Positions 36,111 to 46,977 of a DNA stretch of 64,000 nt are shown here, piece after piece. The notes below the pieces were generated by a model that ran no database searches, was not told the DNA's origin, and was given only the letters and a program-made list of their open reading frames with translations. Source of the DNA: Theobroma cacao (taxonomy: Eukaryota; Streptophyta; Magnoliopsida; Malvales; Malvaceae); NCBI RefSeq assembly GCF_000208745.1, contig NC_030854.1, positions 6,532,057 through 6,596,056 of the forward strand, read 5' to 3'. Position 1 is the stretch's first letter. Every line of letters starts with the position of its first letter. The position numbers and the translations under genes were made by a program.

Positions 36111-37990
36111 TTTTTTATTAAAATATTTTTAAATTTTTATAAATTTTATTAATCTTTTATAAAAAATTGATATTATTAAAATCAAATATATTCATGTGAA
36201 GTTTATAATATTTAAAAGTTTAATTATGTTTTCTTTTGCTTATTTTTTAAATTTTTTGTAAACTTTATTGAATCATAAATTATAAAATAATAATTTCAAA
36301 TTAATTGATTCTATAACATTATAGAATTGATAAAAAGAAGAAAATAAATATTTAAATTTTAAAAAAACACATGATAAGATCTAATAAGAAATTTTAAAAA
36401 AATACTAATACTTTATGTATGTTTTAATATTAATTAGTTAATATATATAAATTAAGAAGATAGATATATAATGAACTTATTAATTTAATAAATTTAAAAT
36501 GTCTTAGTTTATTATATCTATGTATACAAATTAGAATGATAGCTATATTAGACTATAGATATAAACTTGTATTATTAAAAGAAAAATATTATTGTATTAA
36601 TATTAAATTACAAGTTATATTCTTTAACTGATATAACTTTATAAGTTAATATATATATGTATGTATATGAGATATTTAAATATCCTACATACATATATAT
36701 TAATATGCTTTATATGTAAGCTTATAGTAATTTTATTTATATGATTATAGTTATTAGTTTTATTAGTTATTATCATATTTTTCATAAAATTATATTGATT
36801 AGCAATTATACAAATTTTGTAATATATATCAAATTATATTACATAAATTTGTATCATTAATATATATAATAAATTTAGTAATATAACATTATGTTTTATA
36901 TTGAGTAATTATTAAACATTAATTTATTGATAAAATTCAAAATATTTAAATTTGTGTTGCTAGGATGACTTGAACCTTTGCCCTAATGAAAAATGAGTTA
37001 AACTTTAACCAAGTCTACCACCCATCCATTTTTATTTTAAAACTCTCCAACTTAATTTCAAACGAATTGGAACTGCCATATAACTCAAATGGAAATTGAT
37101 GATTAAATATGTATAGTTTTTAATTTATTTAAAATTAAGAACATTGAAATTTCGAATTAAGACCCTCCTATCGTATTTGTGGAGTCTTAATCGAAATCCT
37201 TAACCTAAGAAAATTCACTCGAAATTGCGACTTCTCGCATTTCGAATGGACATCCCATCATCAGTATACATTATTCTTGTGATTAATATTTAAAACTCAA
37301 TTTTCTATGCTTTCTTAACTATTAATATTGACCTAAAACATATATTGTATTATTATAATTAATATATTTTTACCTCATCATTTGAACCCTTGTTGACAAA
37401 TAATTACTTTTTCTTTTATTTTATTATCATACTTTTATATATTTTTATTTTACTTGTTTATTTTTTTTAATTTTTATTAATCATTTACTTACTCCCATGT
37501 CCTTTTTTTTTTTTTCCTTTCGTTTTACTTTTATCCCTCTTTCTTTTTTTATTATTTATTTCTCTAACTAAACTAAATCCATTACTACAACTATACTTTA
37601 TTTAGACATTAATTTTTTTTTGTTTTATATGTATGTTTCATTTGCCAAGGTTTATATATTTTTTATAAATATTCTCCTAAATTCAAATCCTTTCTATAAC
37701 TAAACATTTTTTTAAAATATATATTTTTACTTTATTTTCTTTTTGCTATTATTATTGACATACTTTTTGTTTGCATTAATTTCCTAACTCTAAAAATATT
37801 ACCTAGAGATTTTTTAGAATATTATGCTAAAACAATTTAAACTCAATCCTACACAATTACACAATAATCCTAAAAACAAACAAAATTGACCAACCCAAGC
37901 CACAACAAATCTATATAGAAAAAAATAAAGCCTTTACTTGACTTGGACTTAAATAGTGACCCAAGAAAACCGATCCACTCAGGAGCGTCC
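36111..37990. other. AT-rich interior of the CACTA element
   Basis: Mostly A/T runs with no coding. Around 36950-37090 a slightly richer segment (GATGACTTGAACC...) is present; I do not recognise it. Confidence 0.45.
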
Positions 37991-38350
37991 TAGGCCTGTC
38001 TCTACAACCCAGTGTGCTTCACACCAAACGCACCATTTGGTGCTTATGCGGTGATTTCTCTATCTCTCAAAACTACGCCGTTTAATAGCTACCAACCCTA
38101 GGTATAAAAAACTCCCTTTTTCTCCTCTCCCTTCATTTTTTCTTTTTCTTTCTCTCTTCTAGCCGCAGCCACCCTCTCACTTCTCTCTAAACTTTTCAGC
38201 TACCTCTTTCTCTTTCTCTCTCACCTTCCCTCCACAGGTGGCTTGAAGCTCGATCACCCAAAATCCTAAATATCCCTTCCCTCCGCCGACAATCCCTAGA
38301 TTTGACAAAAAAAAAAACTTGAATATTTCTCTCCTCTTTGGTGGCCAGTT
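37990..38350 (+). promoter_or_regulatory. Gene-like promoter and CT-rich leader inside the CACTA element
   Basis: A less AT-rich island with AACCCTAGG (telo-box-like), a TATA box TATAAAAA at 38103-38110, and then a CT-rich tract of about 150 bases (TTTCTTTTTCTTTCTCTC at 38138) with a CTAGCCGCAGCC stretch. This looks like the promoter and 5' leader of a plant housekeeping-type gene and is unlike the rest of the element. It is probably captured host DNA, or else the element's own promoter. The following ATG frames are not convincing. Confidence 0.5.
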
Positions 38351-38569
38351 CTTGATCAGTGCAAAGAGCTCCGATTTCTCCTTCCTTTTCGATGCCTGTT
38401 ATCACACCTTCAGTCCTTATTTGTTCTCTCTTTTTATTTTATTTTATTTTATTAATTTTTAAATTAAATTTTTTAATTTTAATCTTTATTATATTATTTG
38501 ATTATTTTATTTATTTATTTATTTTTATTATATATATTTTTATTTGGGGAATAGGTGTCTGCACTCACT

Positions 38570-38830
38570 TTTTTGGTGAGTTCTTGGACTAGATCTTATT
38601 GCTGAGCCTATTTGTCAAGTGTAGAGTTCTTGTTTTGCCGAGCGTAGAGCCTTGTTGTTGTCGATCTGCGTGCCTTGCTCACCTTTTTCGATGAGTGCTT
38701 GGAAGGGATCTTGTTGCTGAGCCTATTTGTCGAGCATAGAGTTCTTGTTTTGCCAACCGTAGAGTCTTATTGTTGAGCCTATTTGCTGCGAATCTTGGGC
38801 CGGATCTTTGGTGAGTTCTTGCTGCATTTT
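38570..38830. repeat. Imperfect tandem repeat of about 116 bases
   Basis: Two units, marked by TGAGCCTATTTGTC and TAGAGTTCTTGTTTTGCC at about 38603 and 38719, plus a partial third around GGTGAGTTCTTGCTGC at 38809. Confidence 0.65.
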
Positions 38831-39082
38831 TTGTGGGAATTTTTTCTAGCACTTGAAACTTGGTAAATGCAATGGCTTGAGTGCTTAAGGCTGCATCAGG
38901 ATTTTTTTATTTGTACTGTTTATAGTCGACATCTTCGAATTCAGAAAATGAAAAGAAAAACGACTTGAAATTCGATCTCTATAGAATAATGATGCATAAT
39001 CTCGTTACTGCTGCTTTTGATTTCTCGTTACTGATGCCTTTGATTATAGCTGCTTTAGAAATTGGATTTGTTTTCAATTATC

Positions 39083-39385
39083 CTAGGCAGCAAATATAGA
39101 AATATGGTAAACACAAATTTCAGTAACAAGTCTGAGAGGGAACATATACATACAGCTTCTATGAAATTTCAGTGGTAAACCAACGGCTGCTGCTGCTGCT
39201 GCTGCTGCTGCCCAAGCATACTTCTCCATCTTCCTATTAGGATCCACACCAATTACTTGGACCTCACTATTATCAAGATAGTACTCAAGATTATGGCCTG
39301 TGGCTATGCCAATTTGCAGTACCTTTTTAGCTTTTCCCCATAGTTCCCCAAAAAGCTGTGACTTGTAACCTGCAACCTTCGACAT
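39083..39385 (-). pseudogene. Captured fragment of a class I SAM-dependent methyltransferase gene
   Basis: The 100-codon minus-strand frame reads VAGYKSQLFGELWGKAKKV, then QIGIATGHNLEYYL and QVIGVDPNRKMEKYA, followed by a run of nine Ala and VGLPLKF. This is the start of the Rossmann fold of a plant methyltransferase-like (METTL7-type, methyltransferase 11 family) protein. Motif I normally has Glu and Gly where Gln and Ala now stand, so SAM binding is doubtful. After GLPLKF the similarity stops, near a GTATGT that could be an old 5' splice site. The run of Ala comes from a CTG/CAG trinucleotide expansion (39184-39211). It lies within the CACTA element, so it was probably picked up from a host gene. 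Confidence 0.72.
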
Positions 39386-39579
39386 ATAACAAAAGAGGTG
39401 TCATTTCCAACGGATATTTTTGACTTTGAATTTCAGTTTTTAATATGTGTTTCTTTTATATAATATAAAATTCAAATATCGATATGAATGGATATTTTAT
39501 TATCGAAATGGAAATTGGTATTTTTTTTGGGAAATCAATTTTTGGTAATTTTTTTATGAAATTGGTAATTTAGTAAAAT

Positions 39580-39875
39580 AATTTCCGTTGGAAAAGCATT
39601 TCCAAAGGAAAATTCTATTGCAAATGCTTTTTGAATATAAAGGAATTCCGTTGGAAAAGCATTTCCAACGAAAAATTCACAGAAAATGCCGTTGGAAATT
39701 TTCAATGAAAATCCAGTCGAGTACCCTACACTGAGATCATTTTTCCAACAAAAAGTATTATCGATGATGCTTTTATCGACGAAATTTCCAACAAAATTTT
39801 CCGTTGCAAATCCTTTGGAAATGCCTATTTCCAACGGAATTTAGCCTTTTTCCAACAAAAAATTTCGTTGAAAAA
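39580..39875. repeat. Right subterminal repeat zone of the CACTA element
   Basis: Dense TTCCGTTGGAAA/TTCCAACGGAA motifs precede the 3' terminus. They match those of the element ending at 634. Confidence 0.8.
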
Positions 39876-39897
39876 GGTTGATTTTTTTGTAGTGACA

Positions 39898-40369
39898 TTT
39901 ATCATTGCCGCACAATTAAATTTAATTATGACTAAAAAGTTACGATTAAAAAACAAGCTTTCCTTTCATGTTAATGGAACTTGAAGTTATGGAACTCAAA
40001 AGTTTGACCAAACATCTGGAGAGTGAATTTTAACTAAACTTATTATGGATTAATAGGTTTTCATGGAAATTTTTATTTATGGATTATGATGAAAATTATG
40101 TTGATAATCCCTTTTTTTAATACTTAAATTCATTGTTGATTAATTGCTATGTTGACTCCATGTATTAATGTTGCATTACATGTCATATTTATTACCATTT
40201 TTAACATATTTTGAAAAAAAACTAAGAGGTTTTAATATCAATTTTGGAATATAATACATTGTTTTAATAGTGTTGAATTTTAGTTAAATTCGGATATTTT
40301 AGTTCTAGCTAGACTAGTATACATTATTAAGATAGTCTTTTGCTAGAAAGCTTATAGCAAGACTACTAG
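39898..40369. other. No recognisable gene
   Basis: AT-rich sequence with no family signature. Confidence 0.4.
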
Positions 40370-41037
40370 ACGAGGATATCAAGGCACATTCATATATGAT
40401 CTTTAATATTTTGTCTTCCAACTTTACATTGGCTTGTATTCTGACCCGCTACATTCTAGAACATGGTCAATTTTTATTGACTTCATTTTGACTTTGTTAT
40501 TCCAACCTTTTAATATGATTTTCTAGTATTCTACAAGTGCTATATTGTACCCTTTGGTATAGGGTATAGAATAATGGCCCATTGAAAAATTGACCCTTGT
40601 TAAAAGTTAATAGAAATTTAAAATCCATGGAGGGTGGATAGGAAATGAGATAGAGAAAGGTCTGAATTTGCCTCTAAGACTAATTGGACCTTTGTTTAGA
40701 GTGATAAATTTAGTTCTTGCAACTTCCATATCAAGTATGTTGTTCTTTTTCTTTAACTGTACTTTTAGAATTCCTTGATGTAGAACAATCGAGTTGGAAC
40801 TTGATTCATCAGCCAATTCACTCTCTACCTCACAAGCAGGATTTGTCACATCTTCAACCAATGGGAGAGAGTGAGAAAAACTTTGATCAACATCAAAATT
40901 GATGGTCAAACTAACCATTTCGCAATTTGCCACTGTCCTTGTCGATGACAACGACGAGTTTAAACCTATTGTAGTATGAGTGCTCAAGTTATATATGAAA
41001 AATCAATTCATGTTCTAGATTTATTGAAATTGGCATT
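40370..41037 (-). pseudogene. Right copy of a duplicated gene-like segment with a 126-codon frame
   Basis: The minus-strand frame 40607-40987 starts MSTHTTIGLNSSLSS and includes a Ser-rich, acidic middle (VESELADESSSNS). Base composition and codon use look more gene-like than the surroundings. I do not recognise the family; it could be part of a 5' exon of a host gene. The segment is a diverged direct repeat of 34610-35335, on the other side of the CACTA element. Which copy is closer to a parent gene is unknown, but the right copy keeps the frame open while the left does not. Confidence 0.45.
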
Positions 41038-41107
41038 ATTATTAAAGTTAATTAATATTATTTAGTATATAAAAAAATTTAGAAAGTCAATTCATTAAGT
41101 ATGCAGT

Positions 41108-41464
41108 TATTGGACAGAATAGAGTACTATAAGATCACATTGATAAGGATAACTTGAAGTTATCACAATCAACCACGGATAAGGAGCTGAATCAATTTTC
41201 ACAGTCATCAAAATCAACTAAGGATAAACAGTTGAACCAATCTTCACAATCACAACATTTAGAATTTAATCTAGGATAACTCTTGTATACTTATCATGCA
41301 CTTTGATGTAATCCTATCCTAGCCTATCTTGTGTTTTGATATAATCTCATACTAGTTATATCCTATTATCTAATAGGCTTGCCATGTAGTATAAATTTAC
41401 AGTGAATGCAAAGTTATAGAACCATCCTTCACCACAAATTCAATTTTTTCTTATATTTCTCATA
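41108..41464 (+). repeat. Left LTR of copia-H
   Basis: The LTR starts TATTGGACAGAATAG (original TG now TA) and ends ATATTTCTCATA, then TAGTATCAGAGCC, a primer-site-like sequence that here joins the inverted RT start. Confidence 0.85.
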
Positions 41465-41469
41465 TAGTA

Positions 41470-42293
41470 TCAGAGCCTTAAGTTCTTCAAGCATTTCATG
41501 TTTCCACTAAGGGTCTTTAATTGCATAAGTGGCACAAGTTGGTTCAATAGCTTGGGGAAAAGGATGTTTAGTAACCATGTTTATCTATTTAGGTTTAAAG
41601 ATATTGTTTTGTGACCTAGTAACCATAAGATGAGTTCTTTGTGGAATAGGATTTGAAACATTGTCAATTGAGCTTGAAAATCAAGATTGAGATGAAGAAG
41701 ATACCTTTGTTTATGGTGATGGTGAAAAAGGTTGAATGCATAAGTCTGCCATTCGTGGAGGAGCAATGTGAATTGGTGTTAATGATGAAGTCGGCGCAAA
41801 ATTTGTTGGCCAAACAAAATATGACATAGAAGTAAGAAAGTCAGAATTTGTTAAAGAAACAAGAGATATGGTAGACAAGTTCTTATCAATATGTTTGATA
41901 TTAGAAAAAGGAAACTAAGACTCACCAAATAAAACATTTCTTGATTTAAATATCTTGCAAGTGATAAGATGTAGGCATAGGTAAGCACTTTTATGTTTGG
42001 AATACCTTATGAAGACCCAAGGTTTGGATTTTTGATCAAGTTATTGCTTGGCATATGGTTTAACCATGGCTAACAAAAACATCCAAACACTTCTAGTTTA
42101 TGGTAATTTAGTTATTGGTTAAAAGGAGTTTCATAAGGACTTTTACCAGCTAAAATTGAATAAGGTAATTGCTTAAATAGGTAGATAGTAGCATCAAAGG
42201 CATAAGACCATTATTGAAGTGGCATGGAAACTTGATGAAGAAGGGTGAGGCAAGTTTTTACTATACTTCTATGTCTTTTTTCAACAATGGCAT
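41470..42293 (-). pseudogene. Integrase C-terminal part and RT start of copia-H, inverted
   Basis: Read on the minus strand from 42293: the end of the integrase core (IVEKRHRSIVKTCLTLLHQ, carrying the catalytic Glu, then GKSPYETPFNQ and EVFGCFC). A variable linker follows (a longer open piece at 41581-41766), and then the RT lead-in WKHEMLEELKAL, which runs into the LTR junction at about 41470. Several stops are present. The upstream half of the integrase lies beyond the solo LTR, at 45216-45500. Confidence 0.8.
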
Positions 42294-43058
42294 TGTTAAG
42301 CCCAACTCTATAATATATTTGCCATGTCATTCATGTACTTGATAGCATATCTTTATACTTGGATGCCTCGGAGAATGGTTAAAAGTCGATATTGTACTTA
42401 GTGGTACAATTAAGTCGATTAAAACCTCAAACTAGTTTGAATAGAGATTTTAGAATGTATTTAAGAGTTATTGAACCTTAGAATGTTTTAATATGGTGAT
42501 TCGGAGTTCGAGGATTAATTTGGAGTTAAATTAGGAATTTTCATAATGTAAGGGCAAAATTGGAATGTTGGATAAATTTTTTGATCAAGTTTGACTAATT
42601 GGAGCATGATTTGAACTTGAGAAATGAAAATTTTTATTTTCGACATTTTTCTGAACATAAAGGTAAAACAATCATTTTATGTGTCCACAAGGACGTAATT
42701 GAAATTTTTGGAATTTTACACCACCATAACACTTGTCAAGCCCATGAATTTCACCTATTATTATTTTATACTTTGGATAATTAAGAGATTACATGTGGTG
42801 GTGAGAAATGCTTAATTGTTAAGTTTTAACCATAGACCAATCACATGGTGACACATGTCAAGTTTTAATATTTTTATAATTTCCTTTATAAACTCAACAT
42901 AAACTCTCCCATTTCACTCTTCATGGCTGGACAAAACAAAAAACAAAGAGAAAAGAATAGAAACAAACCCTAGAGAGGAAAATTCAAGAGAAATTTGTTG
43001 AATTTCAAAGAACAAAACAATCAAAGGTAAGATTTTTCAATTTTAGCTTAAGATCTAC

Positions 43059-43572
43059 NNNNNNNNNNNNNNNNNNNNNNNNNNNNNNNNNNNNNNNNNN
43101 NNNNNNNNNNNNNNNNNNNNNNNNNNNNNNNNNNNNNNNNNNNNNNNNNNNNNNNNNNNNNNNNNNNNNNNNNNNNNNNNNNNNNNNNNNNNNNNNNNNN
43201 NNNNNNNNNNNNNNNNNNNNNNNNNNNNNNNNNNNNNNNNNNNNNNNNNNNNNNNNNNNNNNNNNNNNNNNNNNNNNNNNNNNNNNNNNNNNNNNNNNNN
43301 NNNNNNNNNNNNNNNNNNNNNNNNNNNNNNNNNNNNNNNNNNNNNNNNNNNNNNNNNNNNNNNNNNNNNNNNNNNNNNNNNNNNNNNNNNNNNNNNNNNN
43401 NNNNNNNNNNNNNNNNNNNNNNNNNNNNNNNNNNNNNNNNNNNNNNNNNNNNNNNNNNNNNNNNNNNNNNNNNNNNNNNNNNNNNNNNNNNNNNNNNNNN
43501 NNNNNNNNNNNNNNNNNNNNNNNNNNNNNNNNNNNNNNNNNNNNNNNNNNNNNNNNNNNNNNNNNNNNNNNN
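43059..43572. other. Assembly gap (514 N)
   Basis: Unknown bases. The gap begins right after AGATCTAC, the same LTR position at which element A inserted in LTR-C. Confidence 1.
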
Positions 43573-44523
43573 GAGTAAATGGAGACAGTTAAATCATCCC
43601 ATCATAATATGATTCATAACATTTAAAACTCATTTCAATTCATATAAAACAATTACATTTCATCAAAATAATCAACAAGGCTTATGATTCTCTTAAAAAC
43701 TTGGCTTGTGCCAAAACTCATACTCGGGGACACCTTGGCCCGGGCATCCAACCGAGTCCGCCAAGGATGTTAAAACAACATATACCCATAAAACATGTTT
43801 TTACTTTTAAAATATAGTCATTCCTTGGTGTTGGCTGAGTTTCATCCTGACGTGGTGGTTCGGCGTGAAGTGAACTCTAAACTTACCTTACGAGATACCC
43901 TCTGCGCCTCTCATACTAAGGTAAAATATAACGGGGTTTACCATGCCCTTCTAATAGGTTGGTCCACGAAACTCGCCCACTATAATAAGCTAATCAAATA
44001 ACCCACCAAATCAATAAAAATTTCAACAGCATGACATGGTTAATATTATATTAACCATGTCATGCTGTCGAAATTTTTATTGATTTGGTGGGTTATTTGA
44101 TTAGCTTATTGCAGTGGGCGGGTTTCCGTGGACCAGCCTATTAGAGGGGCACGGTAAACCCCGTTATATTTTACCTTAGTACGAGAGGCGCAAAGGGTAT
44201 CTCCTAAGGTAAGTTTAGAGTTCACTTCACGTCGAACCACCACGTGAGGATGAAACTCAGCCAACGCCAAGGAATGGCTATGTTTTAAAAGTAAAAAACA
44301 TGCTTTATGGGTATATGTCATTTTAACATCCTTGGCGGACTCGGTTGAATGCTCGGGCTAAGGTGTCACCGAGTACAAGTTTTGCCACAAGCCAAGTTTT
44401 TAAGAGAATCATAAGCCTTGTTGATTATTTTGATGAAATGTAATTGTTTTATATGAATTGAAATGAGTTTTGAATGTTATGAATTACATTATTATGGGAT
44501 GATTTAACTGTCTCCATTTACTC
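43573..44523. repeat. Large inverted repeat of Tekay LTR sequence next to the gap
   Basis: Arms of about 474 bases (43573-44046 and 44048-44523) are reverse complements with scattered mismatches, about 90 percent or more identical by eye. The centre is the perfect palindrome GGTTAATATTATATTAACC at 44038-44056. Mirror-image frames at 43795-44001 and 44106-44321 follow from the symmetry and are not genes. Confidence 0.92.
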
Positions 44524-45215
44524 GGCTTTAGATATTGTAGATGAACTTTGCTTACTCATTGGGTTTATAAAAAAACTCACCCTTTTTTTTACCCATTTCA
44601 GGCTCAGGACAGTCTGTAGACAGCCGATTTTGTCGAGGGTTGCTTTTGGATTTGCATCCTTAGAAATCGAAGGTCTATAGTCTTGTATATTTTCAGTTAT
44701 TTTGGGGCCCACATGTCATTGTAGAATATTTTTGTATACCTGGTTTAGTGTACTATTATATATATGAATTTATTTTACTCTTACACTATAAAAATTGTTT
44801 ATGCAATATTCTATAAATATTGTTTTATAAGAAAATGAAATATTTTATTTAATATTATTATTTAGTTTGATTATCCATAATTTCATTTTAAATGGATGAT
44901 TTAGATTACTAAAATTAATTTTAGATAAGAAATGTATATTTTTCAATCGTATGCTGTATATTCACCAAGTTTCAAAATTTTTGAGTAAAAATGACCAAAA
45001 TGCCCCTGAATGGCAAAATTAATTTTTTTTTGTTTTTGATTTAAAAATAATTTATATTCCCTTAATACATGATATTTAGTAACTATTGCTCACATGGGAA
45101 ATATAAAATTGATGCAAGAGCCTTGTGAGGTTTCGGTTGACATTCCGAGTAATGAATGTCTATCGAGATATTGCGACAGTTGTCACGGGTTCAAAGGGAG
45201 TATCGGGTCATGACA

Positions 45216-45806
45216 GGCATTATGTTATGGTGTATATAAAGGGGTCTGGAGGTGTTGAATAGCAAAAGAACTAAAAGAAGACTTTAATGCTTCGTATTCT
45301 CCTCTACAATCTAAGTAAATAAAATGAACAGAAAAACAAAAATAGTTTTCTACCATTGATTTAAACTTAGAAAATAATAAATTGATATCAGATTTATGTT
45401 TCAAAGGAAAAATCCAAATGTATCTCGTAAAATGATTAACAAATGAAACATAATATCGAAAACCATTAATAAAGAAAACCTGTTAAGGTCCCTAAATATT
45501 AGTGAGAAGTATTTTAAGAGGTTTATTATCGACCAAACTAGACTTAGCAAAAGATAGTTTGTGGATCATATTACAATAGCAAGTGCTGCATAAGCTATTG
45601 AAAATAGAAGATGAACAAGGCAGAGAGAAGTTTTTGATCATGAATTGCAAAGTGTGGTTGGAAAGATGACCAAGCCTTTGAGGCCATTTAATAGAACTAG
45701 TTTTTGTGCCAATAAGTGCTAGAGCTTGTAGAGTGACAAGTGGCTTAGTTGTTTGAAAGTCATAAACACCATTGCTACTCTGGCCACTTGCAGATGGCTT
45801 CCTCAT
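45216..45806 (-). pseudogene. Pre-integrase zinc region and integrase core start of copia-H, inverted
   Basis: The minus-strand frame 45492-45806 includes WPQRLGHLSNHTLQF and CSTCYCNMIHKLSF (zinc-binding pre-integrase region, with changed residues). Below 45492 the integrase core continues after a stop (YYVSFVNHFTRYIW, GEYEAL). It ends at the LTR-I insertion. Confidence 0.8.
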
Positions 45807-45846
45807 GTATGGATCCTTTATTTAAAAATGATATGGGAAAAATTCC

Positions 45847-46977
45847 ATGGAAATGGAATTGGTAGCACAAAATTTTAAAACAAAAAATAAGTTTCTACTT
45901 GCTGTAGGAACACAAAGGATATCTTGTAAAGAAAATGAAGAGGAGTGGGTGGTAAGAGATGTAAAACTAGTGTGTGTAATGGGTAAACTTGTGCCATCAC
46001 TAATAAAAATTTTGTCAAGCTTTCCATATGGTGAGTTGAGTGTTGGATTCTATAAATTTGGAGTAACATGGTGGGAAGCTCTAGAATGAACAATCCAAGA
46101 AGAGTTCTGATTATTTATAGTGGCATGATGTGCCATTGGTTGAGTAGAAGGTTGTCGTGGCTTGATTCGAAAATAATTTTTTGCTATGTGGTCTAGCTTG
46201 TCAGAAAACTGAAATCTAACTTGTATAGTGGACTGATTGGTAGGAATTGTTTTCTTTGAAAATGATTATGGGCCATAATTGTTGCTTTGGTTGTTATAAC
46301 TGGAGGATTTGCCAAGCTGCTTGGGTTTGTCAAATGTGGTAGAGAAGCCTTTGGTGGAAAGATGAGTAGATGGAGGAGTGTAATCCTAAATAGATTCAAA
46401 TTTCTTTAAAAAATCTTCATATTCTTGCAGTTTTTGAAGGAGTTCTTCAAATGAGATATGAGTTTCTTTGGCCTTTACTACTATTGTTATTTCTTTGAAT
46501 TCAATGCCAAAGCCATTCAAGGCATGAATCACAAGGTCTTCTTCACTAACAGAACAATTGATCAAGGTTAATTCATGGGTTATACTCCTTAAAATATGAA
46601 AACATTCACTTATAGATTTGGTTCTTTTAGGTTGGGTGAGCTTTTCTCTCAATTTCATCATTCTATATTTGGATTTGTTGGCAAAGAGTTGGCTGATTTT
46701 TTGCCAAGTATCAAATGAGGTTGATTTTTTGCCAAGTATCAAATGAGGTGCTACAAGTAGTAAAAAACGGAACAACTGATTTTGCAGAAAAGGAAATGAT
46801 GGTATGAATTAGTAGTTTACCTTGTTGAATCCAATGATCATAGTCAAGATTTGAAATCAATTGAGGTGGGTTTGAATTTGGTTAGGTTATTAAAGTTAGA
46901 GAACAGGGCATGGAACCATCAATGTAGCCATATATGTTATAGCCATGAAGCGAAGAGTTGAATTAGGCACACCAAAA
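45847..46977 (-). pseudogene. Gag of copia-H, inverted (C-terminal two thirds)
   Basis: The minus-strand frame 46386-46775 matches the gag core of Ale/Retrofit-like copias: TWQKISQLFANKSKYRMMKLREKL, then TKSISECFHILRSI and EEDLVIHALNGFG. A 32-base tandem duplication (GGTTGATTTTTTGCCAAGTATC at 46699 and 46721) lies at its start. The gag N-terminus is at 53311-53480, across the copia-2 insertion. The region below 46386 is decayed gag/protease. Confidence 0.78.

Larger units (their letters stand above)
35601..39894. mobile_element. Complete non-autonomous CACTA transposon with captured gene pieces
   Basis: The element starts CACTACAAAAAA at 35601 and ends TTTTTTTGTAGTG at 39894, giving inverted termini of about 12 bases. 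It is flanked by an exact 3-base duplication ACA (35598-35600 and 39895-39897), the length normal for CACTA elements. Both subterminal zones (about 35620-36110 and 39580-39875) are packed with TTTCCGTTGGAAA-type motifs in both orientations. No transposase or TNPA-like coding is visible, so it would depend on another element. The interior carries a gene-like promoter and leader (about 38000-38280), a 116-base tandem repeat, and a methyltransferase fragment. Confidence 0.93.
42294..45215 (+). mobile_element. Tekay-family solo LTR (LTR-I) in the integrase of copia-H, with assembly gap
   Basis: It starts TGTTAAGCCC and ends GTCATGACA, with an exact target duplication GGCAT (42289-42293 and 45216-45220). 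It splits the integrase reading of copia-H. The span of 2922 bases equals that of its relatives, but the middle is 514 N (43059-43572) followed by an inverted LTR arm (43573-44046) in place of the expected sequence. The right part, 44048-45215, is colinear with the other LTRs. A TATA box TATAAAC is at 42887-42893. Confidence 0.88.

Noticed and set aside
36950..37090. tRNA-like words (CTTGAACC with later AACCAAGTCTACC)
   Set aside because: No cloverleaf could be formed around them by eye and no acceptor stem was found.
38359..38592. Hydrophobic 77-codon frame after the promoter-like island
   Set aside because: Its hydrophobic part is encoded by an ATTTT-rich low-complexity run; there is no family resemblance.
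41465..41478. Primer-binding site directly after the left LTR of copia-H taken as a normal element start
   Set aside because: The sequence after TATCAGAGCC is the reverse complement of RT codons, not a leader; it is the inversion junction.
43795..44321. Mirror-image frames of about 70 codons that look like a duplicated small gene
   Set aside because: They are the two arms of the inverted LTR repeat; the same sequence in other LTRs is not open.
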